A stretch of 64,000 nt of DNA, from contig OX104118.1 of NCBI GenBank assembly GCA_944474755.1, forward strand, positions 88,457,860-88,521,859, read 5' to 3'. This DNA comes from Limnoperna fortunei. Lineage: Eukaryota; Mollusca; Bivalvia; Mytilida; Modiolidae. A program made the translations under genes and the position numbers. The notes under the pieces are model-generated. The model was not told the origin of the DNA, searched no databases, and was given only the letters and a program-made list of their open reading frames with translations. How positions within the stretch are numbered: position 1 is the stretch's first letter; every line of letters begins with the position of its first letter. Shown in pieces: positions 11,644 through 20,682 of the stretch.

Positions 11644-12717
11644 ATGGCGACAGGGCAGGATAGAACTGTTGAAAAACAGAGTTTAGATTTTGAACTTTTA
11701 GATCAAAATGATATTAAGAGAATGATCAGTTATTTAAATGATCATACAGAATATAAGGTTGTCACCAGGGAAGAGTATGACCGATTCCAATTTAGTACTC
11801 CAAAGCCTAGGGTTAAAACCGAGAACGATCAGGCACCGCCTAGACCACCCCCGCCCACTCCTAAGAGACAATATTCTTTGATCCCTGCGGATCAGAGTGG
11901 GAACAACTCCAACACTAACTGGCAAAGACCAAGAATTCCTACTTTTTCGGGTGATCATAAAGGGGAGGCTACTTTTGACGTCTGGAAATACGAGGTTAAG
12001 TGTATACTCAGAGAAGGGAATTTTGATGAAACTATAATAGTTCAATCGCTCCGAAGTTCATTAAAAGGTCAAGCTAGAAGCCTTTTATTAACTTTACCTG
12101 AAGATGTGGGTCCTGAGCAGATTCTAGAAAAGTTGGAGGGTGTTTATGGAAATGTTTACACTAGCGAAGCGTTACTACAAAAATTTTACACTGAGAAACA
12201 GCAGCCTAATCAAACTGTGGCTGACTATGGTATGAAACTTGAGTCACTATTACAATCCGCTATTGAGCGAGGTCATGTAAACCCTGCATCTAAAGATGAT
12301 ATGCTTAGGTCAAAGTTTTGGTCTGGTCTTAGCGATCCCTTATTACGAAACGCAAGCAGGCATAAGTACGACTCAATTTCTAATTTTGATAAACTCATGC
12401 GCGAGATTCGTGCCATTGAGCTTGAACTAGCAAATTCAAATTCAAATGTTAAAACTAGCAATTTACAGCAAAGTTCTATTTATGTCGAACTCCAAAAAAT
12501 TACCGAGGTGTTAAAAAAATTAGACACTTTCAGCCAAAGAATGGATTCTTTGGAATCGGAGTTAAAAAGCTTAAAAATCGAAAAACCCAAAAATCCGTCG
12601 AATCGGGGTAATTATCGGGGAAACCAAAATAACCGGGGTTCAAATCGATTCCAAAGAGGTCGTGGAAATAATCAAAACCGTGTTCGAGACTCAAACGGCA
12701 GTAATTTAAACGAATAG
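11644..12717 (+). CDS. gag: Gag polyprotein, PNMA-like capsid, no zinc knuckle
   Basis: Structural protein of the retrotransposon particle, 357 aa from ATG at 11,644 (MATGQDRTVEKQ). A proline-rich linker (about residues 67-76, PPRPPPPTPK) precedes a capsid-like domain (about 97-265). That domain carries the family features FSGD, FDVWKYEV, SLRSSLKGQARSLL, VYGNV and SLLQSAIERG, which resemble the Gag-derived PNMA family. A predicted coiled coil follows (about 282-315). The tail (about 318-352) is rich in Arg, Gly and Asn (YRGNQNNRGSNRFQRGRG). A CCHC zinc knuckle, usual in Gypsy Gag, is absent, and the RG-rich tail probably binds RNA instead. TAG at 12,715 is preceded by a slippery heptamer leading to pol. 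Confidence 0.9.
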   Translation: MATGQDRTVEKQSLDFELLDQNDIKRMISYLNDHTEYKVVTREEYDRFQFSTPKPRVKTENDQAPPRPPPPTPKRQYSLIPADQSGNNSNTNWQRPRIPTFSGDHKGEATFDVWKYEVKCILREGNFDETIIVQSLRSSLKGQARSLLLTLPEDVGPEQILEKLEGVYGNVYTSEALLQKFYTEKQQPNQTVADYGMKLESLLQSAIERGHVNPASKDDMLRSKFWSGLSDPLLRNASRHKYDSISNFDKLMREIRAIELELANSNSNVKTSNLQQSSIYVELQKITEVLKKLDTFSQRMDSLESELKSLKIEKPKNPSNRGNYRGNQNNRGSNRFQRGRGNNQNRVRDSNGSNLNE

Positions 12718-12769
12718 GAGTCTCTAACGCAGGGCAGGTTGGAGACTCGTGCAGAGAAAATGATAGCCC
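12705..12769 (+). promoter_or_regulatory. -1 programmed ribosomal frameshift signal (gag-pol)
   Basis: The slippery heptamer T TTA AAC (12,705-12,711) is in the gag frame two codons before the gag stop. After a 6-nt spacer, a 7-bp perfect stem follows: GAGTCTC (12,718-12,724) with GAGACTC (12,742-12,748). Loop bases GGGC (12,732-12,735) could pair with GCCC (12,766-12,769) to make an H-type pseudoknot. Shifting -1 enters a frame open from 12,705 to 12,827. Confidence 0.8.
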
Positions 12770-12781
12770 AATTGATAATAA

Positions 12782-13867
12782 ATTACTTTCAAGGCGGTTG
12801 GTTCCTCGAATGAGACTGACGTCACCATAAATGGTAAATCTTGCAAAGCACTTTTAGACTGTGGTTCAATGGTATCGACGATTTCTGAATCGATGGTTAA
12901 ACAAATGAAATCAATTACAGAGATTAAAGAAATCGGCGATCTCATTACAATAAGTGTAGCTTCCGGTGATAAACTACCATATTTAGGTTATGTTGAAGTT
13001 CATTTGAGAATACCTTTCATGAATAACGAAACTTTACCTGTACTCATGTTGGTAGTTCCAAAAACTGAATATAATCAAAAGGTTCCTGTGATTATTGGTA
13101 CAAATGTACTAAATGTTTTAAGATCTTATACAGAAGAGAATAATAGCATTCCTCCTGAATGGAATGTAGCCTTTCAGTCACTAACAAACTCAATTCTTGT
13201 CCGTTCAACCAACAAAAAGCCTATAACTCTTAAGCCAATGTCAAGTAAAACTATGTCAGGTATAGTACGTAACGTCAACGGTGCAGCTGTTACTGTCGTT
13301 ACGGAAAGAGTCGATAGTCAGTTTTTAGATGGTGTAATGGTGTGTCCAAGGGTTGTTCGAATGAATAAAGAGGGAAAATGTCGAATTCCTGTAAGGTTGT
13401 GTAACATGACGGCAAGGGTAGTTAAGATAAAACCAAAATCAATACTGTGCGGTGTTAGTGAAGTCAGGGTGTTACGCCACGTTGATCCTTTCAACGAGGA
13501 CATCAAGGTTAAACCGGATCGCGAAGTTGATACCAACATACATATTCTCCGTGACGATTTAGAGACGCTTGGTTTTAAGTTAAACGCAGACTTATCGGAA
13601 GAAGTCAAGCAGCAGTTTTATAAACTTATCGGTAAGTGGAAGTCTATTTTTTCAACGGGACCTACCGATCTAGGTTTTACGACACTTGTGGAACACGAGA
13701 TAAAGTTGAGCGATGAAACTCCGTTTAAAGAACCGTATAGACGCATACCTCCGTCAATGTTTGACGAAGTCCGTGAACATTTGAAAGAGATGTTAGATGC
13801 GGGTGCAATTCGGGAGTCAAATAGTCCATTTTGCGAGCAACATCGTTCTCGTTCGGAAGAAAGATAA
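12782..13867 (+). CDS. pol: Pol, protease and start of reverse transcriptase (frame-displaced segment)
   Basis: The retropepsin active site is D-C-G-S (12,857-12,868, in context ALLDCGSMVST), where most relatives have DTG or DSG. The second family motif is VIIGTNVLNVL (about 13,088-13,120). The segment then runs into the RT N-terminus (DEVREHLKEMLDAGAIRES). It lies one frame away from both the frameshift product upstream (open 12,705-12,827) and the rest of pol. It is displaced by a one-base loss somewhere in 12,782-12,827 and returns at a one-base gain in the T run 13,829-13,832, after which it runs into a stop at 13,867. No ATG opens it; the first is at 12,869, past the active-site Asp. Confidence 0.8.
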   Translation: MTFKAVGSSNETDVTINGKSCKALLDCGSMVSTISESMVKQMKSITEIKEIGDLITISVASGDKLPYLGYVEVHLRIPFMNNETLPVLMLVVPKTEYNQKVPVIIGTNVLNVLRSYTEENNSIPPEWNVAFQSLTNSILVRSTNKKPITLKPMSSKTMSGIVRNVNGAAVTVVTERVDSQFLDGVMVCPRVVRMNKEGKCRIPVRLCNMTARVVKIKPKSILCGVSEVRVLRHVDPFNEDIKVKPDREVDTNIHILRDDLETLGFKLNADLSEEVKQQFYKLIGKWKSIFSTGPTDLGFTTLVEHEIKLSDETPFKEPYRRIPPSMFDEVREHLKEMLDAGAIRESNSPFCEQHRSRSEER

Positions 13868-16800
13868 CTCTTTACGATTTTGCATCGATTACCGAAAATT
13901 AAATTCTCGTACTATTAAGGATGCCTATCCGACCCCTAGAGTCGAAGAGACAATCGATTGTTTGGCTGGCTCTCAGTTCTTTTCCAAAATCGACCTTAGA
14001 TCGGCCTACTGGCAGTGTGGAATAAAAGAGTCTGATAAATACAAGACCGCCTTTTCAGCTAGTCCTTTGGGATTTTACGAGTGTAACCGGCTTCCTTTCG
14101 GTTTAACCAACGCGGTTGCATGTTTCCAGAGATTAATGGAGAAATGCATGGGTGAAATGCATTTAAGAGAATGTCTTGTATTTCTCGATGACATCATTAT
14201 ATTTTCAAAAACCGCTGCTGAACATTTAGAACGTTTAGATGCCGTATTCCGTCGTTTAAAAGAAAACGGTCTCAAGTTGAAAGGGAGCAAGTGTGAATTT
14301 TTCAAAACTGAAATTAAATATTTAGGATTCATTGTATCCGCGGACGGAATTAAACCGGACGACGAGAAGATCAAAACCGTCAAAAATTGGCCCGAAATAA
14401 AAAATGTGAAGGATTTGCGGAAGTTTCTAGGTTTTACGTCATATTATCGAAAGTTCATTAAAGACTTCGGCAAAATAGCTAAGCCGTTAAACGATCTCCT
14501 TGTCGGACAACCAAAGAATAAATCAGGTGCTAAAAAGTCCAAGTTAAAACCTAAGAACCCATGGCGTTGGACAAGTATTGAACAACAAGCGAGAGATACT
14601 CTTATTGAAAAACTAACCACTCCTCCTATTTTAGCGTATGCGGATTATAGTCTTCCTTTTGAAGTACACACTGACGCTAGTTCAGAAGCACTAGGGGCAA
14701 TATTATATCAGCGTCAAGACGGTGTTGATAGGGTGGTAGCTTACGCAAGTCGTGGTTTGCGCGGATCAGAAAAACTTTACCCTACACATAAAAGGGAATT
14801 TCTAGCTTTAAAATGGGCTGTAACAGACAAATTTCATGATTATTTGTTTGGTAGCCGTTTTGAAGTCAAGACTGACAATAACCCGTTAACTTATGTGTTG
14901 GATAAAGCAAAACTAGACGCGACTACTCAACGATGGGTAGCTTCGTTGGCTGACTATGACTTCATTATCACATACAGGAGTGGTAAAACTAACGTTGATG
15001 CTGATATTTTATCAAGATTGTCTCAACCAACTAAGTCAGTTGATAGAAACGTTATAAAAGCACTTTGCACTTCGGCACTAGTTTCAGACAGTCCGAGGGT
15101 AGAATCTGTATTTTTAGCTAAAGATACCGAAGGATTGGAGTCGTTTTCACCTTCAGATCATGCTATTAGTGATATAGTTTGGGCAGATGAACAGAACGCT
15201 GATTTAAACATTTCCCAAGTTATTGATATATTTTTGTCTGGTCGAAAACCCTCGAAGAAGATTTTAGCAAGAAAATCTAAAGAGGTTCGAAGGATTTTGA
15301 ACGAGTGGGAAAAATTGTCATTGAGAGAAGGAGTCTTGTATAGATCTTGTGATTTGAATGGCGAGAAGGTACAACAGTTGGTATTACCTGAGGTGTACCG
15401 AGATGTAGCCCTTACAGGCTTGCATGATGATGTCGGCCACCAGGGTCGTGACCGTACGTTGTATTTGGTCAAATCTCGATTTTATTGGCCAGGTTTGGAT
15501 AAAGATGTTGAGAGGAAGGTATCCACGTGTACTAATTGTATTATGAGGAAGTCGAAGGTTCAAAGGTCAGCTTGTTTAGTGAACATACAATCCAGCCAAC
15601 CTCTCGAGTTGGTTTGCTTAGACTTTTTAGGACTAGAGAGATCAAAGGGAGGCTATGAAAACATACTCGTTATTACCGATCATTTTACCCGATTTGCTCA
15701 CGCTATTCCGACAAAAAACCAGTCCGCTCACACAACAGCAAGGGTTTTATGGGAGAATTTTATACAATACTATTCTTTTCCCGCTCGATTGCACAGCGAT
15801 CAAGGAAGAAACTTTGAATCCAAAGTTATTAGGGAACTGTGCAACCTAGCTGGAATAAAGAAATCTCGTACAACCCCATATCATCCTCAAGGGAATGGGC
15901 AGTGTGAGAGGTTCAATCAAACGCTTCTTAATATGCTTGGTACATTGAATGATGACCAAAAAGCAGATTGGAAGAGTTTTGTTTCGCCTCTTGTACATGC
16001 CTACAACGCAACACGTCATGAGAGTACGGGTTATAGTCCTCATTTCTTGCTGTTTGGGTGGCATCCGCGGTTAGCGATTGACACGTTTTTCGGTACTCAG
16101 ACGGACTCATTAGCCGATAGATCGAAAGATTCGTATGTTCAGAAACTGGGACGAAGACTTCAGTTTGCATATAAAGCCGCCGAGAAAGAAGCAGAGAAGT
16201 CGAGTAAGCGACACAAAGCTAGATATGATTTGAGAGTCCGTAGTTCCTTTCTCAGTCCTGGTGATCGAGTTTTACTTAAAAACGTAGGCCTGAGAGGGAA
16301 ACACAAACTCGCAAATAAATGGGAACGTATCCCATATACAGTTAAATCGCAACCCGATTCAAGTATTCCAGTCTATGTAGTGAAACGTGAATATGGCCGA
16401 GGCAGTACAAAGACCGTGCATAGAAATTTGTTACTTCCGATCGGTTCTCTACCCCTGTATGAGAAAATTGCTAACAAATCACGTTCCAAAGATCATTCAT
16501 CATCAAACATGACTACACCGGAAAAGCCGTTGGAAAAACATGGATGTTCTAACTTTTCCGAAGATTCCAATTTACAGTTTCATGAAGAACCTGACTTATC
16601 AGAGGACGAAGAATGTTTCGTTCCGTATAGGAATACCGTAAGATACCTGGTAACAAGAAAAGAACTTAATCCTTTTGCAGCTGAATTTACGCCTTCTCGA
16701 AATGCGGAAAACTTTATCAATGAGGAAAATACACGTTCCGACGCTACTGGTTCCCAACGTGGGGCCCGACATGAATTACCGCAGTCTCGGTTATCGCCGT

Positions 16801-16994
16801 CAAGTTCACGCAGTAAAAGTCCGTCCTTTGATCTCTCTGGCCCCCAGAGTCCAGATATTGAGGGGTTAAATCAGTCGAGTGTTGAAGATAATACTAGTTC
16901 AGGTTCTGTTCCAAGTAATTCTGGTAGGTTAGTCAGGAGAAGTGGCAGAAATATAAAACCTCCGGACAGATATGGAGATTTTATTTTTTACTGA
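13797..16994 (+). CDS. pol: Pol, reverse transcriptase, RNase H and integrase
   Basis: Copies RNA into DNA and integrates it. Counting from the frame start at 13,797: RT catalytic Asp at 66 and in F-L-D-D (129-132); RNase H D293, E334, D360, D401; integrase HHCC zinc finger H543, H548, C578, C581; and D609, D668, E704 with the standard 35-residue D-E spacing. A GPY/F-like module is around W842-P846-Y847. No chromodomain is seen. The ~200-residue tail is Ser-rich and ends SGRNIKPPDRYGDF, a motif common in related elements. True pol sequence in this frame begins near 13,832, downstream of the indel in the T run. TGA at 16,992. Confidence 0.95.
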   Translation: MRVQFGSQIVHFASNIVLVRKKDNSLRFCIDYRKLNSRTIKDAYPTPRVEETIDCLAGSQFFSKIDLRSAYWQCGIKESDKYKTAFSASPLGFYECNRLPFGLTNAVACFQRLMEKCMGEMHLRECLVFLDDIIIFSKTAAEHLERLDAVFRRLKENGLKLKGSKCEFFKTEIKYLGFIVSADGIKPDDEKIKTVKNWPEIKNVKDLRKFLGFTSYYRKFIKDFGKIAKPLNDLLVGQPKNKSGAKKSKLKPKNPWRWTSIEQQARDTLIEKLTTPPILAYADYSLPFEVHTDASSEALGAILYQRQDGVDRVVAYASRGLRGSEKLYPTHKREFLALKWAVTDKFHDYLFGSRFEVKTDNNPLTYVLDKAKLDATTQRWVASLADYDFIITYRSGKTNVDADILSRLSQPTKSVDRNVIKALCTSALVSDSPRVESVFLAKDTEGLESFSPSDHAISDIVWADEQNADLNISQVIDIFLSGRKPSKKILARKSKEVRRILNEWEKLSLREGVLYRSCDLNGEKVQQLVLPEVYRDVALTGLHDDVGHQGRDRTLYLVKSRFYWPGLDKDVERKVSTCTNCIMRKSKVQRSACLVNIQSSQPLELVCLDFLGLERSKGGYENILVITDHFTRFAHAIPTKNQSAHTTARVLWENFIQYYSFPARLHSDQGRNFESKVIRELCNLAGIKKSRTTPYHPQGNGQCERFNQTLLNMLGTLNDDQKADWKSFVSPLVHAYNATRHESTGYSPHFLLFGWHPRLAIDTFFGTQTDSLADRSKDSYVQKLGRRLQFAYKAAEKEAEKSSKRHKARYDLRVRSSFLSPGDRVLLKNVGLRGKHKLANKWERIPYTVKSQPDSSIPVYVVKREYGRGSTKTVHRNLLLPIGSLPLYEKIANKSRSKDHSSSNMTTPEKPLEKHGCSNFSEDSNLQFHEEPDLSEDEECFVPYRNTVRYLVTRKELNPFAAEFTPSRNAENFINEENTRSDATGSQRGARHELPQSRLSPSSSRSKSPSFDLSGPQSPDIEGLNQSSVEDNTSSGSVPSNSGRLVRRSGRNIKPPDRYGDFIFY

Positions 16995-17097
16995 TTCATA
17001 ATTTTTCATGTTGGATTGACTACTGCGAGACAATTGTCACCAGCTAGTTCAATTTAACACTTTCCTTTTCCTTAAAGAGTTAAGCATTTTTCTGTTG

Positions 17098-17111
17098 TTT
17101 CTATTCTTCAG
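17098..17111 (+). promoter_or_regulatory. Predicted 3' splice site before ORF3
   Basis: A pyrimidine-rich tract (tttttctgttgtttctattc) ends in TTCAG at 17,107-17,111, four bases before the ORF3 ATG. It fits the donor at 11,563. Predicted only. Confidence 0.5.
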
Positions 17112-17114
17112 ATC

Positions 17115-17779
17115 ATGAATTCTTATGCATATTGTTCCAGTAGAGGCAGATGTTTACAGGACTTGCAGTGTGCGGGAGTTGTTGTAAAACCTGGTGTCAA
17201 GTTATTAAAATTATTTGACATTGCTAAAAGGGACTTGCGTTTGGTTGAGGGGACAAGGATTGTGTATTTTGTTTGTGGTATTCCCGATATTTGTACTCTT
17301 CTTAGGGAAGAACATCCTTTATACGAGGAATCAATTATTAATATGAATATAAGTACAGATTCTATTGTTGACACCTATAAAACTAATATTGAAACTGTAT
17401 ATAAGGGTTTACGGGATATAGGTTGCCAAGCTGTATTTTCTACTATCCATGTACCATGAATTTTGAAAATTGGAACCATCACAGATTGGCTAAGCGTAAA
17501 ACCACATTCCTCAGGCACGAGTCCCAGTACCTGTTCATGCAGGATAGATTAAATTCTGTCCTTTTAATTCTAAATAGATTCATAACTGAATTTAATAGTC
17601 AGCATGATATATGTACACCATTTCTACATAGTTATGTACATCAGAAATGTTCTAGTAAAATTCGATATAAATATACAAAACTTGTAGATGGAGTACATCC
17701 GGCACCAGATCTGGGAGAGAGATGGGCTTCACATCTATGGAAAGTCATACTGGACAATGAATCTCGAGTTAAAAATTGA
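17115..17779 (+). CDS. ORF3, SGNH-hydrolase-like accessory protein, frameshifted
   Basis: An additional ORF between integrase and the PPT, where env lies in some Gypsy elements. The first part (17,115-17,459) starts MNSYAYCSSRGRCLQDL and has a hydrophobic core strand, RIVYFVCGIPDICTLL. The second part, one frame back (to 17,779), includes MNFENWNHHRLAKRKTTF and ends with DGVHPAPDLGERWASHL. The D-x-x-H near the C-terminus and the central G-I-P-D resemble SGNH/GDSL blocks V and III. A clear catalytic GDS serine block is not seen, so activity is doubtful. A one-base deletion near 17,453-17,458 splits it (about 220 residues if continuous). It has no signal peptide or transmembrane helix, so it is not a classical Env. 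Confidence 0.6.
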
Positions 17780-17910
17780 TTTTGTATTTTTAGTTAAATG
17801 TGTGTATATTTTCATAGTATCGAGGCATTTGCCACATACTTATGGTGCACATACAGTTTGTCTTTAATTTGTTTTTATATACATCAAAATTCGGGACGAA
17901 TTTTTGTCCT

Positions 17911-17920
17911 GAGGGGGGAC
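17911..17920 (+). other. Polypurine tract
   Basis: GAGGGGGGAC lies two bases before the 3' LTR, in the usual position for priming plus-strand DNA synthesis. Confidence 0.85.
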
Positions 17921-17922
17921 TA

Positions 17923-18406
17923 TGTCACGGGAAGCTAATTGAGCTAATTGTTTTATTTAAATTGAAAGCTTTCCGATTGGTGTGTTCAGATATTTTATTC
18001 GTTTCATTATCATATATCATTCATATATATTCATCATTTCACATTAATGCTTGACTGATCAACCGTATATTCAAGTCAAACACACCTTTGCATGTTTTTC
18101 ATACAAGCCTAAAGTTAAACACACCTTTGCATGTTTTTCGCACCTGTCTAATTCTAATTAGAACACCTGTAGTCATTCCAACACTGTACGTGGGTCTGAG
18201 TGGACTATTTTGAAATAGTTCCCTGTTTATTTACAGGTCAGTTTATATGTTATTAGATTGCTCAAATGAGATTTGAATGTTTATATTGAATTAAATTATA
18301 ATGTAAATATATTATAATTGTTGTAATATTGTTTATTTACAGACAAATAAAATATTTGGGTAACAACATATTCTTTACGCCATACAAGGGAAATAACCCG
18401 GCGACA
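17923..18406 (+). repeat. 3' LTR
   Basis: 484 bp, identical to the 5' LTR except at 18,138 (T for C) and 18,207 (A for G). AATAAA at 18,346-18,351. Confidence 0.95.
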
Positions 18407-18587
18407 CAACCATAAACTGATATCACAGTACAGGGGAGACAACCATAAACTGACATCACAGTACAGGGGAGACAACCATAAACTGATATCACAGTACAGG
18501 GAAGACAACCATAAACTGACATCACAGTACAGGGGAGACAACCATAAACTGATATCACAGTACAGGGGAGACAACCATAAACTGATA
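18407..18587. repeat. 33-bp minisatellite, right block
   Basis: Resumes at CAACCATAAACTG exactly where the array was broken by the LTR element. About 5.5 units. Confidence 0.95.
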
Positions 18588-18774
18588 TGTAGAAATACAA
18601 GAAACTCAACTATGAGAAAACACTAATAGCAAATTGTAGGTAGTATTTAATACTATAAAAAAAAAGATTAAACATGTCGTTGTTTACCTACATTTCTCAT
18701 AGCAATTTGTTTATATCTCACACAGATTTTTTTTTTGGAATTCTTAAAAACAGATTTCTTATTAAAATGCCTAC

Positions 18775-18959
18775 CATGACAGGGGGATCCACATCGCTTC
18801 CTGAACAGTCTGGCACTGATTGACATTTTCTGGTTCCTAGATCAAAATGGTTACGAAGTCCATGGTATTTCACATCACACAGGACAGGTGAGCAATCATT
18901 TAACCTGTCTTCATCTGGACTATTACATTTCCTGGATACTGGGACATCAAACAAATACT
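18775..18959 (-). CDS. Exon 12, Cys-rich extracellular module
   Basis: The acceptor CTTTATTTTAG| is followed by a 2-nt split codon and 61 codons. Eight Cys fall between exon residues about 9 and 52, including CNSPDEDRLNDCSPVLC, CDVKYHGLRNHFD and RKCQSVPDC. The donor ATG|GTAGGC ends it in phase 0, and the next exon starts in phase 0. A diverged copy of the acceptor and exon start lies 163 bp away in the preceding intron. This is the longest and most convincing internal exon. It looks like a secreted Cys-rich module but I cannot name it. Confidence 0.7.
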
Positions 18960-20549
18960 CTAAAATAAAGAAGGAACCAGCTCACTTCACCAACTAAGTC
19001 ATATAGTAATATAACTCTTATCAACACAACATTACAATGAAAACACAAATAAATATAATCTGCTCACTTCACCAACATGTAACAAGGTACATGCCAATAT
19101 ACTGGGACATCAAACAAATACTCTAAAATAAACAAGGAACCAGCTCACTTCACCAACATGTTACAATGTCATTTAAAACTTGCTCATGTAATAAAACTCT
19201 AATCAACACAACATTATAAAAAAAAACACAATAAGACATTTCTTGACTAAAAAATACAGTTATCTAAGAAGAAAAAAATAACTAACGAATGCTATTCAAC
19301 TAAACCCAATTAAAGAAAAACTACCATAATATGACAACATAATGAAAAATTGTCAGTGCTTATGAGTAGAAAACACTTCATAAACATGGGAAAAGAAGAA
19401 GTTTAAAAATATTAACTTGACCTTGACCCTATTACCTTATGACTTTGACCATACTGAAGGTCAACAATAATCAACATTGTGTCATTTACAGTTATTGATA
19501 CAATAAATTTCACTGATCCAGGGGAGATCAATCTTACAAATAATCATTCAAAATATATGATACTTGAAGACATTTTGGTAAAGCCATAATTTAAAAATTC
19601 TCATCCAACTTTTCTAAAAAAATTCTTTTTCTTTTTTTTTTTTGGGAGGAGGGGGGTGGAAAAGGGGTGCATTTTTCAATTTTTCTTTTTACAGTTTTGA
19701 ACCATTTTGAATGAAAATAGCAGAAAATACCATGTTTTCTTTTTAATATAAAAATCTATTGAAACCAGAAATTACCTGAAGTCACAGAACCGAAAGTAGA
19801 CATAATGTTTTTGGAATTTATGTCAGTGATATTTTTGTCAAAATGTGGTGTTAGAAATAAAAAAAAATCAATCAGGGAGGGCTGGGATGAGATCTCGGAT
19901 TTTTTTTATGGCCTACAGGATTTAGTACTGCATATCTCTTGACACAATCACCTTAAGACTTTGACCATACTGAAGGTCAATATTATATATTTACAATAAA
20001 TTTCATTGCTCCAGGGTATCTAACTCTTACAAATAGCCATTTAAATGTAATACTTTAAGACATTTTGGTCAAACTTTCTACAGTTTCATGGTACACTAGG
20101 ATTTCCTTGCTAGTGGAGATTTCTGTGCCAGGGTGAACTGTCTAATCATACCCTGATAAAAAATGTCTTTATGACCTGTTGCAAAAAAAGACTGACGTGA
20201 AAACCAAAACTTAGCAAAAATAACAACAACAAAAAACCATAAACTAGATTTCAGTGATATAGAATCCATCTCTGTTGGCATTGTGCGCCTGATCGTAAAA
20301 TTTCAAGTTCAAAGTTCACCAACCATGGTACGCATCAAATTGCCTTTAAAGATCTACCCACATGCCAAAATCAAAAGCCTACCTCAATAGAAAGAAGTTA
20401 TAGCCCAAACATGACTTTTTCATGGATGAACGGAGGGACAGACTGATCACTATAGGACAATCCCCACTTTATGTGGAGGGCCCTAATAGCAGGAACGATG
20501 TTCAGGCTGAAATTTAAAAGCCTCAAATATTAAAAATCTTTTGTAATAC
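18960..20549. other. Intron between exons 11 and 12, with diverged duplications
   Basis: Two duplications are visible. A 163-bp direct duplication carries the acceptor and start of exon 12 (18,938-18,994 against 19,101-19,157, continuing with divergence). A second pair of about 150 bp (19,428-19,585 and 19,935-20,075) shares gactttgaccatactgaagg and agacattttggt. The segment 20,380-20,480 (gacggacagac-like, then cactataggacaatcccca) resembles a dispersed repeat. No exon is supported between. Confidence 0.5.
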
Positions 20550-20682
20550 CATTTATAAAATCTGGAAGCCAACTGACAGGTTTGTTGTACTCCAGTGTAG
20601 TGTTAAATGGAATGGTTATTTTCTGTGTAAACTCTGCCATCTTCAGCAACAGTATACAGCTACCAATCATGTCATAGGGGTA
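20550..20682 (-). CDS. Exon 11; acceptor is the seed of the 6.6-kb 34-bp array
   Basis: The acceptor TTTACTTGTATTACAG| is the last of about 190 near-identical copies in the 34-bp array. The exon encodes YPYDMIGSCILLLKMAEF and then TQKITIPFNTTLEYNKPVSW and LPDFIN (phase 0 to 1), ending at AATG|GTATTA. It has one Cys and an NTT glycosylation sequon. The joined codon with the next exon is GAG (Glu). The family was not recognised. Confidence 0.6.

Larger units (their letters stand above)
10275..18406 (+). mobile_element. Complete Ty3/Gypsy LTR retrotransposon
   Basis: 8,132 bp bounded by 484-bp LTRs (TG…CA) and a 4-bp target duplication CAAC (10,271-10,274 and 18,407-18,410), inserted in a 33-bp repeat unit. 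The order is LTR, PBS, long leader, gag, -1 frameshift signal, protease-RT-RNase H-integrase, ORF3, PPT, LTR. The LTRs differ at two positions (10,490/18,138 and 10,559/18,207; both transitions), so insertion is recent. Integrase downstream of RT places it in Ty3/Gypsy. It is antisense to the host gene. Three single-base indels interrupt pol and ORF3, so as read here it is not autonomous unless these are sequencing errors. Confidence 0.95.

Noticed and set aside
11734..12045. Antisense frames under gag and pol as antisense genes
   Set aside because: They are shadows of the coding strand without motifs of their own.
12782..12827. A second programmed frameshift inside pol
   Set aside because: No heptamer of the X-XXY-YYZ type is in register; a simple indel explains it better, particularly as it is reversed at 13,829-13,832.
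17115..17779. ORF3 as an envelope glycoprotein
   Set aside because: No signal peptide, transmembrane helix or cleavage site; the residues fit an SGNH-like fold better.
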